The notes below the pieces were generated by a model, which worked only from the letters and a program-made list of their open reading frames with translations, was not told the origin of the DNA and did no database searches. The position numbers were made by a program, and so were the translations under genes. DNA of 60,000 nucleotides from Nematostella vectensis (lineage: Eukaryota > Cnidaria > Anthozoa > Actiniaria > Edwardsiidae), in contig NC_064047.1 of the NCBI RefSeq assembly GCF_932526225.1, forward strand, positions 10,710,494 to 10,770,493, read 5' to 3'. Of the stretch, positions 21,355 through 36,454 are shown one piece after another (position 1 is the stretch's first letter; each line of letters begins with the position of its first letter).

Positions 21355-22060
21355 CCGAGAAGTTTTTACAGTGCATATCACTAAAGCGTGTTATAAAGAA
21401 CACGTGGGACTTAGCTGAGAAGTATTTACAGTGCATATCACTAAAGCGTGTTATAAAAGCACGTGGGACTTGAGAAGTATTTACAGTGTATATCACTATA
21501 GCGTGTTAGAAGAACATGTGGGACTTAGCTGAGAAGTATTAATTTGCCTGTTTCTGGAGGCCAAAGCTTTTGCACTATATGTGATGGTAAATGAAGTGTG
21601 GCTATGCAGTGTTATTTCACATTTTCCAGAGCACATCCATAAAGCCCGCAGGGAGATGTGCCCATGCCAGGTCCACACTATACTATACTAATATCAGTCA
21701 GACAGGACAGCATCTTATAGACCACATCCATACAGCTCAGCCCGCAGGGAGATGTGCCCATGCCAGGTCAACACTATACTATACTAATATCAGTCAGACA
21801 GGACAGCATCTTATAGACCACATCCATACAGCTCAGCTCGCAGGGAGATGTGGTTATGCCAGGTCCACACTATACTATACAAATATCCGTCAGACAGGAC
21901 AGCATCTTGTTATATACCACATCCATACAGCTCAGCTCGCAGGAAGATGTGCCTATGCCAGGTCCACACTATACTATACAAATATCAGTCAGACAGGACA
22001 ACATCTTATAGACCACATCCATACAGCTCAGCTCGCAGGGAGATGTGCCCATTCCAGGTC
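21355..22060. repeat. 60-bp and 97-bp minisatellites, 3' of gene 3
   Basis: Three 60-bp monomers (to about 21545) resume the array split by the LINE. After a short spacer, about four and a half 97-bp monomers (21631-22060) run into exon 6 of gene 3. On the minus strand each 97-bp monomer carries the exon-6 end (HISLRAELYGCGL, TAA) plus about 50 bp of 3' flank. Confidence 0.87.
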
Positions 22061-23138
22061 CGAGCGATGATGCGGACGTAGCGTACTTTTGGGTGGTAGC
22101 GTAGCTGATGAGAGACCACGGTGGTCTGTTTATAGTTGCCAAGGAATACCTGAAACGTGATACACAATCCAGTACTGTATAACTCTGGAAACTCAAACCC
22201 ACATGGGAGAGGATGAAAAGGTCAAATAAGCGCGAGGCATTTTGGTTACACTCTTTTATAATAATGTCTAATTTTCAGTTGAGGCCGGGCCGTTCTTTCT
22301 TTTGGAGCATTATAATACTGAATATGTTCTTAACGATGGTCTTACATTTTAGTGTATATAAGAACATAATACCGAATGAATTATCAGGAAAAAAATAACA
22401 CTATAAATCCAATCACATACTTTCACGAATCTCGCAATTTGATTGGCTGCCGTACTCGCTATCTATTGAGCCATAGATAGAGCGAACAAGCCGGTGTTTT
22501 CGCTCAAAACAGATCATTTATTACTGAGAATTATTAAAATATAGAGGTAGGTAGAATATAAGGTAGAATGTGATTGGATTTATACTAAAACAATTAGACT
22601 ACTCGTAGTCTTATAGCAATAAATAGGTTGTTACTATAAGCACAACTTGATTCTGCGTTTTAGAATGCATCAGGACTAAAAAAATCTGCTATCTGAGCCT
22701 CGGCATGTTCTTAGCATGTTCTTAAAATTTGGCGAAATATCAGGCTGGACGTTCTTATAAAATGGTTCTTATAAAAAAAAAGAGTGTAATCGAGTAAAAA
22801 TCAACTCTAAAACAGTTGTTAATCAGAGTAGGCGGAGAGTAACTGCCCAACCGCACACAAAATGGCGGTTGGATGGCTGGTTTCTAATAAAAAAGCTGTC
22901 CGTCGTCTGCAAACGTCTTTAAGTAGAACAAATGCACCGACCACTAACTTTTGCGTGCCCCTGTTTAGCGTAGTAAGGAGTCCAAGCTTGACCATCCCTA
23001 CTGTGGCTCAACTCGTACGATGTGACCCACTGGGGGTAATCTCCCCTGCCTTGTGTCGCAACCTAGCGTTAATCATAATCATAATCGATCATCAGCATCA
23101 TTACTATCATTTTCGTCATCATTCATTGTCATCATTAC

Positions 23139-23171
<33 letters not shown>

Positions 23172-26100
23172 TATCATCGTCGTCGTCGTCGTCGTCATCA
23201 CCATCATCCAATCAGCACAGTAATCATGAAACCATTACCACTATCATTTTTCACTATCATCATCTATTTTCTTCAACATTTTCTGAACGCTTTAACTTAT
23301 CATTATCATCATCAACATTATCATGGTTATTATCATAATACAATCAGCACAGTAATCATGAAATCATTACCACTATCACTCATCACTATCATCATCTGTT
23401 TTCATCAACGTTTTCTGAACGCTTTAACTCAGCTTTTGAAAAAGCAAAACTACCCCCTTACTAATATTTATTATTTAGAGCCTTATGTGTGGCGCCTTTT
23501 TGACATCATGTTACCCACCTTGGTTAGCAGCACCTCTCTTCCGATATCCACCTGCAGGTACTCGCCGACTGCATTTCTTCCTGCGCTCCAGGCCTCTGGC
23601 CACCAGGTGTTTGTAAAGTTGAGCCGTCCTCTCTCGGGGCCATACATCCTACCATAATAGGACGAAGAGGTCATCGCGGAGTCAGGAATCTCTCCAGACT
23701 GAAGGCCGAGGGGCTTTCCTGGGCTGCAGCCTGAAAACCAAACAAAAGGTTATATTTAGTAGAAAAATTCCACATAATCGTTCATTGATATTATTTAGGT
23801 AAAACAGTGAAAAAAAAAAACAGGCTTCCAGCTTAAAAAACAGATCTGAAATTGTATTTGTTAATATTTTGAAGATCAAGCATGAGGCCGCAGTAACAAA
23901 GCATGTCTATGTCTATTTCTACAAGGCCAGCACCACCCCCCTTGTTCGACAAAAGTGTTCGCTTTATAAATACTACTACTATCTTTCCTCTCTCTCCCTC
24001 TTTTGTCTGTGATACCTATGACTGCCCCCCCGGTCCCTCAAAAAATCCTTGATACGCGCCTGTTCGTAACGTAACATTTAGAAACTAAGTAAGTAACATG
24101 CTCAAGTTTTTATTAAGTTATGCTACTTATCGGAAAAGCGTTGCTACTTGATTTTGCACCATGGCTTTCATTTTCCTATTTCTGTTGTTATTTTCTGTGC
24201 GTGCGGAATGCCAAAGAGATCAATACCAGGACCCCTGTTAATCTACCTTCCAAGCAGACGTACTCCTCCACGTTCTTTTCCATCAATGGGTAACATTCAC
24301 GATCGTCAGGGCATGGACTGAACTCGCAAGGATTCTAAGTTTACAAAAGGAAAAATATCAGGCGCGTACAACACGTAGGGGGGGGGGGGGGGGCAATGTG
24401 CGCCCACCCCCTTGGCGGCCAAAAGTGGGTCTCGTGTCTGACTTTTGTCACGAATTGTTTGGTGCTGTAATAAAATCTATATCACTGTGGTTTACTTGCT
24501 GATTGTTTAGTGTCTTGAAACAATTTTAGTGCTTGCAAATAAGTAGAGCTTCAAGGATTTTGAATGATAAGGCGATTTAGTTGCTGGAAAACATCGCAAG
24601 CACATAAAAAATTCGCAGAACATTGAAAACGGCAGTAAAAAAGCAAACAAGCACATAAAAAAGCAAGCGATGATAAAAGCGAGCAACTCTTGAGTAGCAG
24701 CCAAACAAACATACATTGTTACCATGGTTACCTTAAAAGGACAATAGCTTAATCCCGGCCTGGGCACTAAGCCGGTTGCGTTCATCGCGTGATCAGTAAA
24801 GCTGAGTTCACACGTTCTTTTACCATTTGCATCTTGTTCGCCGATGTTGTAGGAGAGACAGCTAAAATCATTGTAACATTGGATTTCGCATGTCTGGTCC
24901 GCACCTATAACTATGGCTCGCAGGATGTTTTCGTCCGTCATGGATTTATTTTCAATGCACTTCAAGATCTCCAAATTTCGGCAGGTACTGAGAACTGAAA
25001 ATAGATCAGGAACATGGAATGTGCTTGTCTTCTTTATTCCTTTTGTTTAACGTTATAGGGGTCATAGAAACACCGCCCCCAGCACCATCCTAGACCGACA
25101 AAATATATGGGTAATTTACTAATTAAAGAAAATACTAGACTTGATCCATATTATATCTTCGCAACCAAGAATCAACTGCATGGTGGGACTGTTTGTCCAA
25201 CCAAGAAATAGCAAAGTTCAAATTGTATGATTGTGTTAACTGACATTTTATCGTTCTTTTGTTCGTGTAGTATAAAGTAGTAAAGTTAAGTAACTGAAAT
25301 TTGTGCATCAAATTCCCTTTTATTAAACGTGAAGAGATTATAATTCAAAATAATAATAATTCAGAATCTTCTTAATTCAGAATATCAGCCACCCGGAGTG
25401 CCCCCCCCCCCCTCGCCTTAAAGAAGACAAACAGTATCTGTTTGTAGAATAAACTTAAAGAGGTATATTTGCCCCATTGAAATCTCCACCAAACGACCTT
25501 CGACAGCAGCCCTTCAGAGTTTACAATTCAATCCGTGGGGAGTCTGGAGCAAAACGTCAGGGGTAAGTCTATTTTTGTCTGACTTAGGGAGATATTTACA
25601 AAAGGCGTTAAATTTGATTGATCGATTGATTCAATACCAAGCACGACTTACTTATTCTCTGCCTCTGGTTTCTATAAATAATTGATGGACAACATTTGAC
25701 AGTTTAGCATTTTTCATTATCTTTCTAAAAACCTGTAAACTTGCGAAACTCAGTGCTTGTGATCCAGATTCTAAATTAAAAAAAATACATAAAGTTCATC
25801 AAGGTTGATAATTGGCTTTCACTTCCACTCACTAAAATCAACAGAAAATCAATAAAATGTCCAAGATTCTTTTTTTAAAACCTGGAAACACCAGAAATAC
25901 AGTGTCGGAGATTCGATATCCAAAAAAAATTAAATTTATCTGGGCTGGAAAAGTACATGGTCAGCTTATCTTCGCAAACGGTATTTTCTAAAAAAAACTT
26001 AAGAGTTTAGTGCTTATGGTCCTAATTCTAAATTGAAAAACTCATAACTTTTATAAGTTTAACACGGATATTGACATCGACTCACTCACGCAACTCAACA

Positions 26101-26259
26101 AAAAAATGACAAAAAATTATTGGCGTCTAGGAAATTTTTTAAGGCTTTTGAGTCAATAACACCTTTAGTTTACTGGACGCCACCATTCATTGCTAAGTTG
26201 CACTTGTTTAACTTACCAAGATCGACTTGATAAAACCCGAAAATAAAGACCAGAGCCAT
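22006..26259 (-). CDS. Gene 3: secreted PAN / EGF-like / F5/8C protein, 287 aa
   Basis: Exons: 26217-26259, 24732-24994, 24247-24334, 23519-23730, 22949-23062, 22006-22149 (864 nt, open). Same domain order as gene 2. The last exon starts VFLGNYKQTT and contains HPKVRYVRIIARTWNGHISL, where gene 2 has VFPGNYKQTS and HPRVRYVRIIVKTWHNHISL. The PAN exon has one silent change (GAT for GAC, Asp69). Intron 5 is only 799 bp because the CACTG transposon is absent. Intron 2 carries the long G-run variant (also in gene 6). It reads as a functional gene; expression cannot be judged from sequence. Confidence 0.86.
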
Positions 26260-26795
26260 CTGAAAAGTTTTACATAGCCCTTCTAGTTGCTCCATTATTC
26301 ACAGGACTCCCACAAGCCTTCTCTTAACAAAAACAACCGCATCTTATTAACTTTGCTTGGATAAGTCCTCGCGAAGTAAAGCTACGAATTATCCAGTAGT
26401 TACATCACTAAGGTATTATTGTCTTGTTTTTGATGCTTCAATCAGAATCAGTGATTATGGAATAGCCCAATTTCTAGTTCCACTATGACCGCTGGACTTA
26501 CAGACTAAGGATGCATAAATACAGTGTAAGCCTCGACTTGAGGCAAATTTCGTGCGCATACCAGCTCTGGAACTTGGAATAAAACAAAGCAAAAACCTGT
26601 GAATACTTCATGATCCTGCTGGTATTTGCAATCGATTCAATTGAAACCGAGGCTGGCACTGTATTTATGCGTCCTCTGTGCCTATGGCCAGCAGGCACAA
26701 CGGAACTCGAGACTGGACTATTACCGGGAAAGAATGGCATTAAGACCTGCGTTTTGAAACAACAGAATCAAAATCAAGATCTTCCAATTGTATTT

Positions 26796-27172
<377 letters not shown>

Positions 27173-27523
27173 CTTAACTATGAAAGATAATCTCTCGGGC
27201 GCAAATGCTTTTGATTGGTCGCTCGAGCGGTATGACCAGGAGATACCAGAATACTCAGCCTAGCTCCAGGTCTTCGAACCGGATTTTCTAAGGAGATGAA
27301 CTTTTACAAAGCGTGGGGTCTGTGACGATGTGTTCCTGTGACGTCATGCTCTACCGACTACAGAAATCCCGACAAGAAGCCAGGGTAAGAACACGTGAGA
27401 CTTGATTACCACAGGAATCCCATTCAGAACCGGGGTAAGAACACGTGGGACTTAGCTGAGAAGAATTCACAGTGCATATCACTAAAGCGTGTTATAAGAA
27501 CACGTGAGACTTAGTTGACCATC

Positions 27524-30316
27524 ATGGCGGCCAGTCACGTCTCCCTGAGCTCTGTCATCATTTTTTTTAGCTATACGATCCTTGCTACTTTTTGCTCAGC
27601 CATTGCTAATCGCAATGGCAAAGAGACGTCATTCTATTTATGGAGATTTTGCAAAGTAGGTTTCTCTAATAGGCCTGATTTCGGGAATCAACATCATTCC
27701 CTGTTTCGTCTAAGACGAGACTTCACCAGATCAAACTGCTACTTCGTTGGGCTTCTGCTTCTCTGCGGAGATGTTGCATCCCATCCTGGCCCACGGGCGT
27801 TCTCTAGAGGAAAAAGTAATTGCTGTACCACCGTGAAATGCTTGTATATGAACTCTAGGAGCGTCGCTAAAAAACGGAGCGAACTCCAAGCACTTCCCAT
27901 TGGCAAGGACTTAATATTCCGTGTGGAGTCTTGGCTGAATCCAAATTATCTGCACTGCGAATTACTCCCTAGTTCCGCGGACTACTTCATCCACAGAAGT
28001 GACAGACAGTCCCGTAGATTAGGAGGAGGAGTGTTCCTGGCGGTCAAAAACAGTATCGTGAGCCTCCGTCGATGTGATTTTGAAACCGACGCTGAACTTT
28101 TAGCATGCGAGCTCTGTCCCAACTCACGATGCAAGATTCTGGCTATCATTTATTACCGACCGCAGGACACTGACCTAGAGTATCTAAAACAACTCAAGAA
28201 AACTCTGCGCCTAGCTTCTAAAGCGAAATTTGCATAATAGATAAAGAGATAAAAAGTGTCTGAGTTTCGAGAGGATACCGTTATTTCTAGAGATTCGTGT
28301 AAATACGTAGGAGATATGGTGCTTGAAGGAAACTGTCTCATCTAGTAGCACTCTTAAATATCTAATATATTTCTTACGCTCTAGAGGTTGACTTCCGATT
28401 TTTAAATCTACCTCGTCATATTTTTTTCCTAACTTACTTAATTATCATAAAATTAGCTTTAGTTAAGTTGATGGATAGTTTATTAATCGCACCAATCCTT
28501 GACTTTTCCTAATTCTCTGTTCATGAGCTTTTCTAAGGTTTTGAGATCACTTGCAGACGCAAACACGTTTTAGTGTCGCCAGCAAAAATTCGATAAAACA
28601 AAGCATCGGTGCAGCTAGGCATATCATTAATATAGATTAGAAAGAGGATCGGTCCTTGACTCCCATAAAGCCTGTGGAACGGATCAAATCCCTGGGATTC
28701 TGCTGAAAAACACCGCTCATCAAATCGCATCATCGTTATGTCGGTTGTTTAATCTGTCGCTTTCTCTTGGATCCGTTCCCTCGCTTTGAAAGGTCGCAAA
28801 TGTCACACCTGTCTTTAAAAAGGATGACCCCACCCTGGCAGAAAACTACAGGCCTATCTCCCTTCTGTGTATCCTGTCAAGAGTTCTTGAACGCTGCGTC
28901 TTCAAGCGCTGCTTCGACTTCATTACCCCCCATATTTACCAGCTTCAACACGGATTCCTTAAGGGAAAATCCACCGTGACGCAACTTGTTGAAGTCTATC
29001 ATGACATCGTAGACAGACTAGCAGGGGGGAAGGACATTGATGTCATTCACCTAGACCTTTCCAAGGCCTCATCATCTGCTTATTTCCAAGCTGCAGCAGT
29101 ATGGAGTCACGGGTTCTCTGCTGAAATGGTTTGTGTCCTACCTAACGGGGGAAGGAGGCAGCGTGTTGTCCTCGATGGTGTGTCCTCCTCTTGGCTGTCA
29201 GTGACCTCAGGGGTCCCACACGGATCTATCCTTGGGCCCCTGTTGTTCCTAGTATATGCCAACGATATGCCTAACTAGTGCATCAAGGCTCAAACATCGC
29301 TCTTTATGCTGATGATTCTAAGCTCTACCGCTCTATAGACACTGCAAGTTCCTCAACCTCGTTGCAGGCTGACCTTGACTCCCTGTACAGCTGGAGTCTA
29401 GAGCACGGCATGGAGTTTAGTGCATCTAAGTGTAAAGTGGTGCACATGTCAAAGAAGCGTTCCACCAAGCGTACTCCGTACCCTTACCAACTATGCGGTC
29501 GCACCCTGGATCCAGTAGCGCAGGTGACTGACCTCGGCGTTACAATTACCAAAGATCTGTCTTGGGGTCCTCACATCGAGCCTATGTGCGCAAAAGCAAA
29601 CAGGGTGCTTGGACTAGTGAAGCGGGTCTGTTCTGATATCCTCGACCCAACTACAAGACAGCTGCTGTACTGCACCCTTGTAAGGCCCCACCTGGAATAT
29701 GCTTCTTGCATTTGGTCGCCTTCGACAGGCAAGCACAAAGCTCTGATTGAGAACATCCAGCGTCGAGCATCCAAGTTTATTTTGAACTATCCCGCCGATG
29801 TTTCATACACAGAAAACTCTTAAGCTCCTTCCATTAGAATATTGAAGAGACATAACCGATCTAGTTCTGTTATTTAAAATAAAAAATGGTGATGTGAGCA
29901 TTAATTTAGCTAGCCTCCTTTTTTCCAGCCACGTCCCGTTACTCGAAATTACCATCCTAACAATTACCGCCCTTGTTTCACTCACAACCAAAATTATTAC
30001 AGGAATTCGTATTTCCCTAGAACTGTCAAACTTTGGAATAGTCTTCCTTCACTATGTCTTTCAGAAATCAGCTGACAACTCACTATTTAGAGAAACTTGC
30101 TTTTTACCAACCTCCATAATCTCGTAGAGCTTAAATTTATGTAATTCAATTTTTATTTTCGTTTAAGAATTTTTATTGTTTGTAATTTGTTGAGAAAGAA
30201 TTTCAATTGGGGCTTTCGCCCTGTTTTCTTCTCCCGTCACATTGTTTTTTATTTTCTTTATTTTGTTTATTTCCTATTGTAAACCGTTAGTATTTTTGTG
30301 TGACAAAGCCAATAAA
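27524..30316 (+). mobile_element. Composite dead LINE, copy 2
   Basis: Same structure and lesions as copy 1: endonuclease frame 27524-28237 (2A-like motif at 27770-27793), inverted second LINE 28234-28757, RT 28762-29823, 3' end at AATAAA. No differences in the open frames from copy 1. Split 60-bp minisatellite lies on both sides. Confidence 0.87.
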
Positions 30317-31022
30317 CCGAGAAGTTTTTACAGTGCATATCACTAAAGCGTGTTATAAAGAACACGTGGGACTTAGCTGAGAAGTATTTACAGTGCATAT
30401 CACTAAAGCGTGTTATAAAAGCACGTGGGACTTGAGAAGTATTTACAGTGTATATCACTATAGCGTGTTAGAAGAACATGTGGGACTTAGCTGAGAAGTA
30501 TTAATTTGCCTGTTTCTGGAGGCCAAAGCTTTTGCACTATATGTGATGGTAAATGAAGTGTGGCTATGCAGTGTTATTTCACATTTTCCAGAGCACATCC
30601 ATAAAGCCCGCAGGGAGATGTGCCCATGCCAGGTCCACACTATACTATACTAATATCAGTCAGACAGGACAGCATCTTATAGACCACATCCATACAGCTC
30701 AGCCCGCAGGGAGATGTGCCCATGCCAGGTCAACACTATACTATACTAATATCAGTCAGACAGGACAGCATCTTATAGACCACATCCATACAGCTCAGCT
30801 CGCAGGGAGATGTGGTTATGCCAGGTCCACACTATACTATACAAATATCCGTCAGACAGGACAGCATCTTGTTATATACCACATCCATACAGCTCAGCTC
30901 GCAGGAAGATGTGCCTATGCCAGGTCCACACTATACTATACAAATATCAGTCAGACAGGACAACATCTTATAGACCACATCCATACAGCTCAGCTCGCAG
31001 GGAGATGTGCCCATTCCAGGTC
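30317..31022. repeat. 60-bp and 97-bp minisatellites, 3' of gene 4
   Basis: Same arrangement and length as at 21355-22060: 60-bp monomers to about 30507, then 97-bp monomers 30593-31022 merging with exon 6 of gene 4. Confidence 0.87.
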
Positions 31023-32100
31023 CGAGCGATGATGCGGACGTAGCGTACTTTTGGGTGGTAGCGTAGCTGATGAGAGACCACGGTGGTCTGTTTATAGTTG
31101 CCAAGGAATACCTGAAACGTGATACACAATCCAGTACTGTATAACTCTGGAAACTCAAACCCACATGGGAGAGGATGAAAAGGTCAAATAAGCGCGAGGC
31201 ATTTTGGTTACACTCTTTTATAATAATGTCTAATTTTCAGTTGAGGCCGGGCCGTTCTTTCTTTTGGAGCATTATAATACTGAATATGTTCTTAACGATG
31301 GTCTTACATTTTAGTGTATATAAGAACATAATACCGAATGAATTATCAGGAAAAAAATAACACTATAAATCCAATCACATACTTTCACGAATCTCGCAAT
31401 TTGATTGGCTGCCGTACTCGCTATCTATTGAGCCATAGATAGAGCGAACAAGCCGGTGTTTTCGCTCAAAACAGATCATTTATTACTGAGAATTATTAAA
31501 ATATAGAGGTAGGTAGAATATAAGGTAGAATGTGATTGGATTTATACTAAAACAATTAGACTACTCGTAGTCTTATAGCAATAAATAGGTTGTTACTATA
31601 AGCACAACTTGATTCTGCGTTTTAGAATGCATCAGGACTAAAAAAATCTGCTATCTGAGCCTCGGCATGTTCTTAGCATGTTCTTAAAATTTGGCGAAAT
31701 ATCAGGCTGGACGTTCTTATAAAATGGTTCTTATAAAAAAAAAGAGTGTAATCGAGTAAAAATCAACTCTAAAACAGTTGTTAATCAGAGTAGGCGGAGA
31801 GTAACTGCCCAACCGCACACAAAATGGCGGTTGGATGGCTGGTTTCTAATAAAAAAGCTGTCCGTCGTCTGCAAACGTCTTTAAGTAGAACAAATGCACC
31901 GACCACTAACTTTTGCGTGCCCCTGTTTAGCGTAGTAAGGAGTCCAAGCTTGACCATCCCTACTGTGGCTCAACTCGTACGATGTGACCCACTGGGGGTA
32001 ATCTCCCCTGCCTTGTGTCGCAACCTAGCGTTAATCATAATCATAATCGATCATCAGCATCATTACTATCATTTTCGTCATCATTCATTGTCATCATTAC

Positions 32101-32133
<33 letters not shown>

Positions 32134-35100
32134 TATCATCGTCGTCGTCGTCGTCGTCATCACCATCATCCAATCAGCACAGTAATCATGAAACCATTAC
32201 CACTATCATTTTTCACTATCATCATCTATTTTCTTCAACATTTTCTGAACGCTTTAACTTATCATTATCATCATCAACATTATCATGGTTATTATCATAA
32301 TACAATCAGCACAGTAATCATGAAATCATTACCACTATCACTCATCACTATCATCATCTGTTTTCATCAACGTTTTCTGAACGCTTTAACTCAGCTTTTG
32401 AAAAAGCAAAACTACCCCCTTACTAATATTTATTATTTAGAGCCTTATGTGTGGCGCCTTTTTGACATCATGTTACCCACCTTGGTTAGCAGCACCTCTC
32501 TTCCGATATCCACCTGCAGGTACTCGCCGACTGCATTTCTTCCTGCGCTCCAGGCCTCTGGCCACCAGGTGTTTGTAAAGTTGAGCCGTCCTCTCTCGGG
32601 GCCATACATCCTACCATAATAGGACGAAGAGGTCATCGCGGAGTCAGGAATCTCTCCAGACTGAAGGCCGAGGGGCTTTCCTGGGCTGCAGCCTGAAAAC
32701 CAAACAAAAGGTTATATTTAGTAGAAAAATTCCACATAATCGTTCATTGATATTATTTAGGTAAAACAGTGAAAAAAAAAACAGGCTTCCAGCTTAAAAA
32801 ACAGATCTGAAATTGTATTTGTTAATATTTTGAAGATCAAGCATGAGGCCGCAGTAACAAAGCATGTCTATGTCTATTTCTACAAGGCCAGCACCACCCC
32901 CCTTGTTCGACAAAAGTGTTCGCTTTATAAATACTACTACTATCTTTCCTCTCTCTCCCTCTTTTGTCTGTGATACCTATGACTGCCCCCCCGGTCCCTC
33001 AAAAAATCCTTGATACGCGCCTGTTCGTAACGTAACATTTAGAAACTAAGTAAGTAACATGCTCAAGTTTTTATTAAGTTATGCTACTTATCGGAAAAGC
33101 GTTGCTACTTGATTTTGCACCATGGCTTTCATTTTCCTATTTCTGTTGTTATTTTCTGTGCGTGCGGAATGCCAAAGAGATCAATACCAGGACCCCTGTT
33201 AATCTACCTTCCAAGCAGACGTACTCCTCCACGTTCTTTTCCATCAATGGGTAACATTCACGATCGTCAGGGCATGGACTGAACTCGCAAGGATTCTAAG
33301 TTTACAAAAGGAAAAATATCAGGCGCGTACAACACGTAGGGGGGGCGCAATGTGCCCCCCCCCCTTGGCGGCCAAAAGTGGGTCTCGTGTCTGACTTTTG
33401 TCACGAATTGTTTGGTGCTGTAATAAAATCTATATCACTGTGGTTTACTTGCTGATTGTTTAGTGTCTTGAAACAATTTTAGTGCTTGCAAATAAGTAGA
33501 GCTTCAAGGATTTTGAATGATAAGGCGATTTAGCTGCTGGAAAACATCGCAAGCACATAAAAAATTCGCAGAACATTGAAAACGGCAGTAAAAAAGCAAA
33601 CAAGCACATAAAAAAGCAAGCGATGATAAAAGCGAGCAACTCTTGAGTAGCAGCCAAACAAACATACATTGTTACCATGGTTACCTTAAAAGGACAATAG
33701 CTTAATCCCGGCCTGGGCACTAAGCCGGTTGCGTTCATCGCGTGATCAGTAAAGCTGAGTTCACACGTTCTTTTACCATTTGCGTCTTGTTCGCCGATGT
33801 TGTAGGAGAGACAGCTAAAATCATTGTAACATTGGATTTCGCATGTCTGGTCCGCACCTATAACTATGGCTCGCAGGATGTTTTCGTCCGTCATGGATTT
33901 ATTTTCAATGCACTTCAAGATCTCCAAATTTCGGCAGGTACTGAGAACTGAAAATAGATCAGGAACATGGAATGTGCTTGTCTTCTTTATTCCTTTTGTT
34001 TAACGTTATAGGGGTCATAGAAACACCGCCCCCAGCACCATCCTAGACCGACAAAATATATGGGTAATTTACTAATTAAAGAAAATACTAGACTTGATCC
34101 ATATTATATCTTCGCAACCAAGAATCAACTGCATGGTGGGACTGTTTGTCCAACCAAGAAATAGCAAAGTTCAAATTGTATGATTGTGTTAACTGACATT
34201 TTATCGTTCTTTTGTTCGTGTAGTATAAAGTAGTAAAGTTAAGTAACTGAAATTTGTGCATCAAATTCCCTTTTATTAAACGTGAAGAGATTATAATTCA
34301 AAATAATAATAATTCAGAATCTTCTTAATTCAGAATATCAGCCACCCGGAGTGCCCCCCCCCCCCCCTCGCCTTAAAGAAGACAAACAGTATCTGTTTGT
34401 AGAATAAACTTAAAGAGGTATATTTGCCCCATTGAAATCTCCACCAAACGACCTTCGACAGCAGCCCTTCAGAGTTTACAATTCAATCCGTGGGGAGTCT
34501 GGAGCAAAACGTCAGGGGTAAGTCTATTTTTGTCTGACTTAGGGAGATATTTACAAAAGGCGTTAAATTTGATTGATCGATTGATTCAATACCAAGCACG
34601 ACTTACTTATTCTCTGCCTCTGGTTTCTATAAATAATTGATGGACAACATTTGACAGTTTAGCATTTTTCATTATCTTTCTAAAAACCTGTAAACTTGCG
34701 AAACTCAGTGCTTGTGATCCAGATTCTAAATTAAAAAAAATACATAAAGTTCATCAAGGTTGATAATTGGCTTTCACTTCCACTCACTAAAATCAACAGA
34801 AAATCAATAAAATGTCCAAGATTCTTTTTTTAAAACCTGGAAACACCAGAAATACAGTGTCGGAGATTCGATATCCAAAAAAAATTAAATTTATCTGGGC
34901 TGGAAAAGTACATGGTCAGCTTATCTTCGCAAACGGTATTTTCTAAAAAAAACTTAAGAGTTTAGTGCTTATGGTCCTAATTCTAAATTGAAAAACTCAT
35001 AACTTTTATAAGTTTAACACGGATATTGACATCGACTCACTCACGCAACTCAACAAAAAAATGACAAAAAATTATTGGCGTCTAGGAAATTTTTTAAGGC

Positions 35101-35214
35101 TTTTGAGTCAATAACACCTTTAGTTTACTGGACGCCACCATTCATTGCTAAGTTGCACTTGTTTAACTTACCAAGATCGACTTGATAAAACCCGAAAATA
35201 AAGACCAGAGCCAT
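30968..35214 (-). CDS. Gene 4: secreted PAN / EGF-like / F5/8C protein, 287 aa
   Basis: Exons: 35172-35214, 33685-33947, 33208-33295, 32481-32692, 31911-32024, 30968-31111. All splice sites match gene 3 and the predicted protein is the same as gene 3. Asp69 uses GAC, as in genes 2 and 5. Intron 2 has the short G-run form (gggggg then cgcaatgtg then a C-run, a potential small hairpin). Intron 1 has the C14 variant of the C-run. Confidence 0.86.
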
Positions 35215-35750
35215 CTGAAAAGTTTTACATAGCCCTTCTAGTTGCTCCATTATTCACAGGACTCCCACAAGCCTTCTCTTAACAAAAACAACCGCATCTT
35301 ATTAACTTTGCTTGGATAAGTCCTCGCGAAGTAAAGCTACGAATTATCCAGTAGTTACATCACTAAGGTATTATTGTCTTGTTTTTGATGCTTCAATCAG
35401 AATCAGTGATTATGGAATAGCCCAATTTCTAGTTCCACTATGACCGCTGGACTTACAGACTAAGGATGCATAAATACAGTGTAAGCCTCGACTTGAGGCA
35501 AATTTCGTGCGCATACCAGCTCTGGAACTTGGAATAAAACAAAGCAAAAACCTGTGAATACTTCATGATCCTGCTGGTATTTGCAATCGATTCAATTGAA
35601 ACCGAGGCTGGCACTGTATTTATGCGTCCTCTGTGCCTATGGCCAGCAGGCACAACGGAACTCGAGACTGGACTATTACCGGGAAAGAATGGCATTAAGA
35701 CCTGCGTTTTGAAACAACAGAATCAAAATCAAGATCTTCCAATTGTATTT

Positions 35751-36103
<353 letters not shown>

Positions 36104-36454
36104 CTTAACTATGAAAGATAATCTCTCGGGCGCAAATGCTTTTGATTGGTCGCTCGAGCGGTATGACCAGGAGATACCAGAATACTCAGCCTAGCTCCAG
36201 GTCTTCGAACCGGATTTTCTAAGGAGATGAACTTTTACAAAGCGTGGGGTCTGTGACGATGTGTTCCTGTGACGTCATGCTCTACCGACTACAGAAATCC
36301 CGACAAGAAGCCAGGGTAAGAACACGTGAGACTTGATTACCACAGGAATCCCATTCAGAACCGGGGTAAGAACACGTGGGACTTAGCTGAGAAGAATTCA
36401 CAGTGCATATCACTAAAGCGTGTTATAAGAACACGTGAGACTTAGTTGACCATC

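Noticed and set aside
21355-22060. CRISPR-like appearance of regularly spaced repeats
   Set aside because: Monomers are contiguous degenerate tandem copies without unique spacers, in an intron-containing animal locus with no cas genes.
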